Origin: an uncultured Paraglaciecola sp.
GTDB taxonomy: Bacteria; Pseudomonadota; Gammaproteobacteria; Enterobacterales; Alteromonadaceae
DNA length: 5,389 bases
Direction: 5' to 3'
NCBI GenBank assembly: GCA_905479025.1
Contig: CAJQKX010000446.1
Location: forward strand, 1-5,389
Positions 1 to 5,389 of the stretch are shown piece after piece (position 1 is the first letter of the stretch; each line of letters begins with the position of its first letter). The notes below the pieces were generated by a model, which had not been told where the DNA came from, did not search any database, and saw nothing but the letters and a program-made list of their open reading frames with translations. Made by a program: the position numbers and the translations under genes.

Positions 1-668
<668 letters not shown>

Positions 669-696
669 TTAATATTTCAAGTTTGTCTAAAGGAAT

Positions 697-702
697 AGCA
701 TA
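697..702 (-). promoter_or_regulatory. candidate extended -10 element for kdsA
   Basis: On the minus strand the sequence TTGCTATGCT (plus 697-706) has the TGnTATnnT form of an extended -10 box, with hexamer TATGCT at 697-702, about 38 bases upstream of the kdsA start. No good -35 hexamer is found 16-18 bases further upstream (TACCCA at a 17-base spacing). This is a by-eye match and would give a short leader of roughly 30 bases. Confidence 0.25.
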
Positions 703-847
703 GCAAGCTAAGCCATTTGTGGGTATCTGAAAAATAGCAGCGACCGTTAATTTTGCTTTTTAGACTGTCCATTCGATTATTCTTTCTTTTGTTCGCATTT
801 ATCCAGATAAATTTCGGGTAAAAGTGGCGGTTAGGTCAAATAACCCG

Positions 848-853
848 TAAAAT
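848..853 (+). promoter_or_regulatory. candidate -10 box for the miaB cluster
   Basis: TAAAAT matches the sigma-70 -10 consensus at five of six positions and lies 87 bases before the miaB ATG. The hexamer 17 bases upstream (TGGCGG) is a poor -35, so the call is weak. The 281-base divergent gap (660-940) must contain promoters in both directions, but no strong -35/-10 pair for the rightward one could be read by eye. Confidence 0.2.
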
Positions 854-872
854 GCAATGTTAGATTTTAGTG

Positions 873-900
873 ACTTGTTAAGACTCGATGTCTTTTAAGT
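873..900 (+). promoter_or_regulatory. imperfect inverted repeat upstream of miaB
   Basis: The arms are ACTT (873-876) with AAGT (897-900), and inside them AAGAC (880-884) with GTCTT (890-894), closed by a five-base loop TCGAT. A small internal loop (GTT against TT) separates the two stems. It ends 40 bases before the miaB start and has no following T run, so it is not a normal intrinsic terminator. It could be a leader hairpin or a protein site; chance is also possible in AT-rich DNA. Confidence 0.25.
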
Positions 901-940
901 GACAACACAAAATGATTGCCTAAGGTAAATACAATCCGCT

Positions 941-2167
941 ATGACAAAAAAGCTATTTATTAAAACCTGGGGTTGCCAAATGAACGAGTATGACTCGGAA
1001 AAAATGGCCGACCTATTGAATTCGACACATGGTTATCAAGCCACAGACACAGCTGAAGACGCGGATATTATATTGCTTAATACCTGCTCAATTCGTGAGA
1101 AAGCGCAAGAAAAGGTATTTCATCAATTAGGCCGCTGGAAAAACCTGAAAAAAGACAAACCAAATCTCATTATTGGCGTTGGTGGATGCGTGGCATCACA
1201 AGAAGGTAAAACCATCCGTAAACGTGCGCCATTTGTTGACCTTGTTTTTGGCCCACAGACCCTGCATCGCTTACCAGAAATGATCAATCAAATTAAAGGT
1301 GGTAGCAAATCTGTCATCGACATTAGTTTTCCAGAAATTGAAAAGTTTGATCGTCTTCCCGAGCCCAAGGCAGATGGTCCCAGTGCATTTGTTTCCATTA
1401 TGGAAGGTTGTTCTAAATATTGTACTTTTTGTGTAGTGCCCTACACGCGTGGCGAAGAAGTCAGCCGCCCGGTAGATGACGTATTGCTAGAAATCGCTCA
1501 GTTGGCTGAACAAGGTGTGCGTGAAGTCAATATGTTGGGGCAGAACGTAAACGCATTTCGTGGTCCGAATTACGACGGTAGCATTTGCACTTTTGCCGAG
1601 TTATTAGAATTAGTCGCTTCTATCAATGGAATTGACCGAATTCGATATACCACCTCTCATCCGGTAGAGTTTACTGACGACATTATCGATGCTTACGCAC
1701 AAATCCCTGAACTGGTAGATCATTTACATTTACCAGTTCAATCTGGTGCAGATCGTATCTTAAACTTGATGAAACGCGGTCATACTGCGATTGAGTATAA
1801 ATCTAAGATTAGAAAACTTAAAAAAATACGTCCTAACTTGAGCATGTCATCTGATTTTATTATCGGTTTCCCTGGCGAAACTAACGCTGATTTTGAAGCC
1901 ACTATGGACTTAATTCAAGCCATGGACTTCGACTTGAGTTTTAGTTTTATCTATAGCGCACGCCCCGGCACACCAGCAGCTGACTTACCTGATGATGTCA
2001 CTGAAGAAACCAAAAAACAACGTTTGAGTTTGTTGCAACAACGTATCACCCAACAAGCATTGCGTATTGCACGTAACATGGTCGATACCGAGCAACGTAT
2101 TTTAGTGAAGGTCCAAGTAAAAAAAATCCAATGGAGTTGTCAGGACGTACAGAAAACAATCGCGTAG
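941..2167 (+). CDS. miaB: tRNA-2-methylthio-N6-dimethylallyladenosine synthase (MiaB), frameshifted and truncated before the TRAM domain
   Basis: MiaB is a radical-SAM methylthiotransferase that adds the 2-methylthio group to N6-isopentenyladenosine at position 37 of tRNAs reading UNN codons. The N-terminal MTTase domain has Cys12, Cys49 and Cys83 for one 4Fe-4S cluster. The radical-SAM CxxxCxxC motif is Cys157, Cys161 and Cys164, and all six cysteines match E. coli numbering. The start agrees with the family N-terminus ([19 protein letters not shown]); the ribosome site TAAGGT at 921-926 is rather distant. Residues 1-389 look normal. After Val389 the family continues EG(T/P)S..., but here the frame shifts: 19 foreign residues (390-408) follow to a TAG at 2165-2167. 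The expected frame resumes at GAA 2107-2109, so one base is missing between 2105 and 2107. An intact protein would be about 476 residues against 474 in E. coli. As read, the product lacks the TRAM tRNA-binding domain unless the shift is rescued or is a sequencing error. Confidence 0.93.
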   Translation: MTKKLFIKTWGCQMNEYDSEKMADLLNSTHGYQATDTAEDADIILLNTCSIREKAQEKVFHQLGRWKNLKKDKPNLIIGVGGCVASQEGKTIRKRAPFVDLVFGPQTLHRLPEMINQIKGGSKSVIDISFPEIEKFDRLPEPKADGPSAFVSIMEGCSKYCTFCVVPYTRGEEVSRPVDDVLLEIAQLAEQGVREVNMLGQNVNAFRGPNYDGSICTFAELLELVASINGIDRIRYTTSHPVEFTDDIIDAYAQIPELVDHLHLPVQSGADRILNLMKRGHTAIEYKSKIRKLKKIRPNLSMSSDFIIGFPGETNADFEATMDLIQAMDFDLSFSFIYSARPGTPAADLPDDVTEETKKQRLSLLQQRITQQALRIARNMVDTEQRILVKVQVKKIQWSCQDVQKTIA

Positions 2168-2370
2168 TGAACTTTGAAGGCATGCCAAAAATGATTGGTC
2201 AGTTTGTTGATGTTAAAATAACCGATGTGTTTGCTAATTCATTAAGAGGTCATGTGATCAAAACCGAAGATCAAATGGACTTACGTAACGAATTGGCACC
2301 ACACACGATTTTAGCTAAAAACCCAAATAAAGTTGATGACTTAGGGGTCGGTCAGGTTGCCATCGTGTAG
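2107..2370 (+). pseudogene. miaB: C-terminal TRAM-domain part of miaB, separated by the frameshift
   Basis: This is the rest of miaB in the frame one base back from the first part. From GAA at 2107 it reads [20 protein letters not shown] and then the rest of the TRAM domain, which in the family binds tRNA, and ends with LGVGQVAIV before TAG (2368-2370). The 87 codons added to the 389 in-frame upstream codons make a full-length MiaB. The first ATG in this frame is at 2131-2133, which would give a 79-residue protein, but it follows an A-rich stretch with no Shine-Dalgarno sequence and lies inside a conserved MELSGR motif. A separate translation start is therefore unlikely. Coding conservation looks intact through to the end, which fits either a very recent mutation, a reading error in the sequence, or recoding. 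Confidence 0.85.
2119..2126 (+). other. A8 run, in-phase A AAA AAA slippery site in miaB
   Basis: Eight consecutive A residues are read in the upstream miaB frame as GTA AAA AAA ATC, so A AAA AAA (2119-2125) is in the correct phase for a -1 ribosomal slip. A slip on the second AAA would continue as AAT CCA ATG GAG and restore the TRAM frame, giving 476 residues with EGPS replaced by KVQV. One extra A added by RNA polymerase slippage would have the same effect. A Shine-Dalgarno-like GAAGG (2107-2111) lies seven bases before the run, but no clear downstream hairpin was seen. The sequence fact is certain; its use is hypothetical. Confidence 0.4.
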
Positions 2371-2396
2371 TCGGTTACGCCAGCAAAATTATACAG

Positions 2397-2422
2397 CAAA
2401 GAGAGTAACCATTTGAGTAACC
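2397..2422 (+). promoter_or_regulatory. ribosome-binding site and repeats around the phoH TTG start
   Basis: GAGAG at 2401-2405 is the likely Shine-Dalgarno sequence and supports TTG at 2413 as the start. The octamer GAGTAACC occurs twice with a 12-base period (2403-2410 and 2415-2422), the second copy overlapping the start codon. The first copy is also the right arm of an inverted repeat with GGTTAC at 2373-2378. The ten bases CAAAGAGAGT (2397-2406) recur before lnt at 4915-4924. Confidence 0.45.
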
Positions 2423-3477
2423 TTGTAAGCAGTGAAATTGTATTAGAGCCTTCAGATCACAAACGTCTATCCAGCTTGTGTGGACCACTGGATGACAATA
2501 TTAAACAAATTGAACGCCGTTTAGGCGTTGAGATCACTTATATTAACAATGAATTTAAAGTAATGGGGCAATCACAACAATCCAGCGGTGCGGCAGAATT
2601 ACTCAAATTATTGTATATGGAAACGCAACCAATCCGAGGTGTGATCCCAGATATCGAGCCAAACAAAGTACATTTAGCTATTCAAGAGGCAAAATGTTTG
2701 GAACGTGCCGAAACAGGTCAATATGGTAAAGAAATCCATATCAAAACCAAACGTGGGGTCATCAAACCTCGCAATCCTAACCAATCTCAATATGTGAGTA
2801 ATATCATTAATCACGATATTAGTTTTGGTGTAGGTCCCGCAGGTACCGGTAAAACCTATTTAGCCGTCGCTTGCGCTGTAGAAGCATTGGAACGTCAAGA
2901 AGTTCGCCGTATATTATTAACCCGCCCTGCAGTAGAAGCCGGTGAAAAATTAGGCTTTTTACCGGGTGATTTGTCTCAAAAAGTCGACCCTTACCTGCGC
3001 CCTTTATATGACGCATTATTTGAAATGCTTGGCTTTGAAAAAGTTGAAAAATTAATTGAGCGCAGTGTGATAGAAGTTGCGCCTTTGGCCTATATGCGCG
3101 GACGCACTCTAAATGATGCCTTTATCATTTTGGATGAAGGGCAAAACACAACTGTAGAACAAATGAAAATGTTCTTAACCCGAATTGGTTTTAATTCTCA
3201 AGCGGTGATCACCGGAGATATTACACAAGTTGACTTACCTCGAGGTGTCCGTTCAGGTTTGCGACACAGCATTGAAGTGTTGAAAGATGTCAATGGCATA
3301 TCATTTAACTTTTTTAGTGCTAATGATGTAGTTCGTCATCCCGTTGTAGGGCGTATTGTAATGGCTTATGAGGAATATGAAGGCAAACAAGAAAAAGAAC
3401 GACTAGAAAAAAAAGCACAGCTAGCATCACTTTCTAATGAAGCCATTGCCAATAACCATAAAAATCCCGCTAAGTGA
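2413..3477 (+). CDS. ybeZ: PhoH-family ATPase YbeZ
   Basis: This is a cytoplasmic P-loop ATPase of the PhoH family, the usual partner of YbeY encoded next door and linked in the literature to rRNA processing; its exact reaction is not settled. The 354-residue product has a small N-terminal region (about 1-120) followed by the helicase-like NTPase domain. Walker A is GPAGTGKT (141-148), Walker B FIILDE (237-242), and further family motifs are LTRPAVEAGEKLGFLPGD (169-186) and VITGDITQVDLPRG (265-278). The C-terminus (about 320-354) is charged and variable. The start chosen is TTG at 2413, preceded at seven bases by GAGAG (2401-2405), and it gives a length close to the E. coli protein. The gene begins 42 bases after miaB and its stop is seven bases before the preferred ybeY start, so it is probably transcribed with both. 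Confidence 0.95.
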   Translation: MSNLVSSEIVLEPSDHKRLSSLCGPLDDNIKQIERRLGVEITYINNEFKVMGQSQQSSGAAELLKLLYMETQPIRGVIPDIEPNKVHLAIQEAKCLERAETGQYGKEIHIKTKRGVIKPRNPNQSQYVSNIINHDISFGVGPAGTGKTYLAVACAVEALERQEVRRILLTRPAVEAGEKLGFLPGDLSQKVDPYLRPLYDALFEMLGFEKVEKLIERSVIEVAPLAYMRGRTLNDAFIILDEGQNTTVEQMKMFLTRIGFNSQAVITGDITQVDLPRGVRSGLRHSIEVLKDVNGISFNFFSANDVVRHPVVGRIVMAYEEYEGKQEKERLEKKAQLASLSNEAIANNHKNPAK

Positions 3478-3484
3478 AAAACCT

Positions 3485-3973
3485 GTGAGCGCTATTCTAG
3501 ATTTACAACTTGCCAGTGATTGTTCTGATACTCCTTCAAAAGAGAAGTTTCAATTGTGGCTAGACACTTTATTGTCTGATCAGCAACTAGAAAACAAAGA
3601 AATCACTGTGCGCATTGTTGACGATGCAGAAATTCATCAACTTAATCAACAATATCGTGATAAAGACAAGGCAACTAACGTGCTGTCCTTTCCTTTTGAA
3701 ATGCCCGACCTGGTATTACCTGATGGTATTGATTTAGATGAATCGATATCTAACTTTTTAGGGGATATTGTTATTTGCGTGCAGGTTATCAAACGAGAAT
3801 CTAAAGAACAAAACAAGGTGATAGATCACCACTGGGCACATATGTTGATACATGGCACCTTGCATTTACTTGGTTATGACCACACAGAAGAGCTCGATAG
3901 AAAAGAAATGGAAGGCATTGAAATTGCTATATTACAAAAATTAGCCATTGACGATCCCTACCAAAATCATTAA
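3485..3973 (+). CDS. ybeY: endoribonuclease YbeY (rRNA maturation factor)
   Basis: YbeY is a zinc-dependent single-strand endoribonuclease needed for 16S rRNA 3'-end maturation and late 70S ribosome quality control. The product has the family motif H-x3-H-x5-H as HGTLHLLGYDH (His123, His127, His133 of 162 residues), the conserved Arg58 in YRDKDKATNVLSFPFE, and LGDIVIC. I chose GTG at 3485 because the protein then begins VSAILDLQLA, matching the E. coli start MSQVILDLQLA, and because TAAGTGA lies just upstream, overlapping the phoH stop. An ATG at 3437 in the same frame would add 16 residues inside phoH and has no ribosome site. Compared with E. coli (155 residues) there are about ten extra, mostly acidic residues between SFPFE and LGD. 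The gene starts seven bases after phoH, so translational coupling is likely. Product identity is secure; the start is less so. Confidence 0.93.
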   Translation: MSAILDLQLASDCSDTPSKEKFQLWLDTLLSDQQLENKEITVRIVDDAEIHQLNQQYRDKDKATNVLSFPFEMPDLVLPDGIDLDESISNFLGDIVICVQVIKRESKEQNKVIDHHWAHMLIHGTLHLLGYDHTEELDRKEMEGIEIAILQKLAIDDPYQNH

Positions 3974-3991
3974 TGATACATTTTTAATATT

Positions 3992-4014
3992 TCGTAACGC
4001 TTAAAACCTTACGA
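3992..4014 (+). promoter_or_regulatory. inverted repeat in the ybeY-corC gap
   Basis: TCGTAA (3992-3997) and TTACGA (4009-4014) are perfect inverted six-base arms around an 11-base spacer. They lie in the 64-base gap between ybeY and corC, the longest gap in the cluster. No T run follows, so a Rho-independent terminator is not supported. It may be a weak processing hairpin or protein site, or chance. Confidence 0.2.
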
Positions 4015-4037
4015 CAACTAACCTAAATAACGAGATC

Positions 4038-4898
4038 ATGAGCGAAGATACCCCCCCATCTACTAGCGGTTCTGTCAACAAAGGCTGGATTGAGAAAATA
4101 GTCCAATCTTTTACGGGAGAGCCGAAAAACAAAGAAGAATTGTTCGAAGTCATCACAGACGCCGAAGAACGAGAAGTCATTAATCCCCAAACCAAAGCTA
4201 TGATTGAAGGGGTAATGGAAGTGAGCGAAATGCGTGTACGGGAGATAATGATCCCAAGAGCACAAATGCGCACCATTGAAATTGACCAAAATGTAGAAGA
4301 GTTTCTACCTATCCTCCTCGACTCTGCTCATTCCCGCTTTCCTGTTATTAACGAAGACAAAGATCATATTGAAGGAATTTTGCTAGCTAAAGACTTGCTT
4401 GAATATGCCTTTATGCCTGCCAAGAAATTTGAATTAAAGAATATTCTTCGCCCAGCGGTCATTGTTCCCGAGAGTAAACGTGTCGATGTTCTGCTCAAAG
4501 AGTTTCAACAAAAACGTTATCACATGGCAATAGTGGTAGATGAGTATGGTGGCGTGTCAGGATTAGTGACTATTGAAGATATTCTCGAACTGATAGTGGG
4601 TGAAATTGAAGACGAACATGATGTGGAAGAAAATGATAACGATGGGATCCGCCCACTTAATAAATACACCTACTCAGTTAAAGCCCTCACATCATTAGAA
4701 GATTTCAATAAGTTTTTCGAAACCAAATTTGATGAAGAAGAAGCAGATACCATTGGTGGGATTGTGTTAAAAGCCTTTGGCCATATGCCAGAGCGTGATG
4801 AAAAAGTCACGATTGGTGAACTTAAATTTAAAGTGACAAACTCAGATAAAAGACGCTTATTACAGTTAAAAGTGACCTTACCAGAAACGGAAGAGTAG
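4038..4898 (+). CDS. corC: CorC/YbeX family CBS-domain protein
   Basis: CorC (YbeX) is a soluble protein of 286 residues here (292 in E. coli), historically tied to magnesium and cobalt efflux with CorA and more recently to ribosome-related phenotypes; the molecular role is not firmly known. After a variable N-terminus and the conserved [11 protein letters not shown] stretch (25-35), two CBS domains follow: about 69-129 ([10 protein letters not shown], then [20 protein letters not shown]) and about 134-192 ([17 protein letters not shown], then [20 protein letters not shown]). Such CBS pairs bind adenine nucleotides in characterised members. The C-terminal CorC_HlyC domain (about 206-284) contains [10 protein letters not shown] and the FGHMPERDE stretch. 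There are no membrane segments, unlike the longer DUF21-containing relatives. The ATG at 4038 has a modest GAG (4032-4034) upstream. The acidic linker at about 189-203 ([15 protein letters not shown]) is typical. It lies between ybeY and lnt as in E. coli. Confidence 0.95.
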   Translation: MSEDTPPSTSGSVNKGWIEKIVQSFTGEPKNKEELFEVITDAEEREVINPQTKAMIEGVMEVSEMRVREIMIPRAQMRTIEIDQNVEEFLPILLDSAHSRFPVINEDKDHIEGILLAKDLLEYAFMPAKKFELKNILRPAVIVPESKRVDVLLKEFQQKRYHMAIVVDEYGGVSGLVTIEDILELIVGEIEDEHDVEENDNDGIRPLNKYTYSVKALTSLEDFNKFFETKFDEEEADTIGGIVLKAFGHMPERDEKVTIGELKFKVTNSDKRRLLQLKVTLPETEE

Positions 4899-4927
4899 CT
4901 CTGAGTATCATAGACAAAGAGAGTGAT

Positions 4928-5389
4928 ATGTCATTCTCTTTAAAATTATTTTTAGCTGTTCTTTTTGGCGCGATGCTTACATTGGCTTATGCGCCGTTTT
5001 CATTATGGTTTGTTACCTTCCTAAGCGTTACTGGACTTATTCACTTACTCAGTAACTCATTTCCCAAACAAAGTTTTAAACTGGGTTTTGCTTTCGGTTT
5101 AGGCTGGTTCGGTGCAGGTGTCAGTTGGGTGCATGTGAGCATTGCTGATTTTGGTGGGATCCCACTGATTGGCTCCATCAGTTTAATGTTGCTGTTAAGC
5201 GCCTATTTAGCGTTATTCCCTGCTCTGAGTTGTTATTTAGTCAATAAATATTTTACCAATAAATTATGGCCTATTGCTCTGCCCTTTATTTGGTTAGCTG
5301 TTGAGTGGCTAAGAAGTTGGTTTTTAACTGGTTTCCCCTGGCTTTCATTAGGTTATAGCCAAATACAAGGCCCACTTGCAGGATGGTTC
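4928..5389 (+). CDS. lnt: apolipoprotein N-acyltransferase (Lnt), N-terminal part cut off by window edge
   Basis: Lnt is the inner-membrane enzyme that adds the third acyl chain to the N-terminal cysteine of apolipoproteins, the last step of lipoprotein maturation before Lol sorting. Only the first 154 codons lie in the window; the family is about 500 residues. What is visible is the membrane part: hydrophobic segments at about 5-22, 25-41, 52-70, 80-104 and 114-132. Family motifs are TLAYAPFSLW (18-27), GFAFGLGWFGAGVSWVHVSI (53-72), the ADFGG stretch (73-77), VEWLRSW (125-131), and LTGFPWLSLGYSQIQGPLAG (133-152). The catalytic nitrilase-like Glu-Lys-Cys domain lies beyond the edge, so activity cannot be judged. 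The ATG at 4928 follows AAAGAGAGTGAT, a fair ribosome site. The start is 29 bases after corC, with no terminator between them. Confidence 0.95.
   Translation, partial: MSFSLKLFLAVLFGAMLTLAYAPFSLWFVTFLSVTGLIHLLSNSFPKQSFKLGFAFGLGWFGAGVSWVHVSIADFGGIPLIGSISLMLLLSAYLALFPALSCYLVNKYFTNKLWPIALPFIWLAVEWLRSWFLTGFPWLSLGYSQIQGPLAGWF

Noticed and set aside
2131..2370. A separate 79-residue protein starting at ATG 2131
   Set aside because: Its sequence is the MiaB TRAM domain in the right place, the ATG is an internal Met of a conserved MELSGR motif, and there is no Shine-Dalgarno sequence before it. It is treated as the second half of a frameshifted miaB.
2819..3016. 65-codon open frame on the minus strand inside phoH
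   Set aside because: It lies fully antisense to the conserved Walker A region of phoH, shows no recognisable family, and is a shadow of real coding.
3948..3976. Possible internal promoter TTGACG-N17-TAATGA at the end of ybeY
   Set aside because: The -35 is good but it encodes conserved-position residues at the ybeY C-terminus and the -10 matches poorly, so there is too little support to list it.
4051..4057. C7 run five codons into corC as a possible phase-variation tract
   Set aside because: The frame is intact, seven bases is short for a contingency tract, the family is not known to vary in phase, and the run just encodes part of Thr-Pro-Pro in a variable N-terminus.
4001..4289. Two overlapping open frames on the minus strand at the start of corC
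   Set aside because: They are antisense to well-conserved corC codons, overlap each other in different frames, and match nothing recognisable.
4915..4924. CAAAGAGAGT shared by the phoH and lnt ribosome-site regions as a dispersed regulatory element
   Set aside because: Two copies in purine-rich Shine-Dalgarno contexts are easily explained by the shared need for a ribosome site.

Overview
The window is a stretch of conserved gammaproteobacterial housekeeping genes. It contains a divergent kdsA gene, cut off by the left edge, and a rightward cluster in the order miaB - phoH/ybeZ - ybeY - corC/ybeX - lnt, with lnt cut off by the right edge. This cluster order is the classic one of Gammaproteobacteria such as E. 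coli. The AT-leaning composition, the protein sequences and the divergent kdsA neighbour suggest a marine gammaproteobacterium of the Alteromonadales type. That placement is an inference from general resemblance, not from a search.

Layout: positions 1-659 (minus strand) encode the first 219 residues of 3-deoxy-D-manno-octulosonate-8-phosphate synthase. Positions 660-940 are a divergent intergenic region that must hold the promoters of kdsA and of the rightward cluster; only weak candidates are visible. Positions 941-2370 hold miaB, which is broken by one missing base between about 2105 and 2107. The first part (941-2167) keeps the MTTase and radical-SAM domains but ends out of frame; the C-terminal TRAM domain continues in another frame up to 2370. 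Positions 2413-3477 are the PhoH-family ATPase (TTG start), 3485-3973 the endoribonuclease YbeY (GTG start preferred), 4038-4898 CorC with paired CBS domains, and 4928-5389 the first 154 residues of apolipoprotein N-acyltransferase.

How the genes fit together: MiaB modifies tRNA, YbeY and its partner PhoH/YbeZ act in rRNA maturation and ribosome quality control, and CorC and Lnt act at the envelope (ion homeostasis, lipoprotein acylation). KdsA makes the Kdo precursor for lipopolysaccharide. Gaps in the rightward cluster are short (42, 7, 64 and 29 bases) and no terminator is visible between genes, so co-transcription is likely.

I see no undescribed system, mobile element, CRISPR array or RNA gene. 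The one real anomaly is the miaB frameshift, followed 12 bases later by an eight-A run that is in the right phase for a -1 slip that would restore the TRAM domain.
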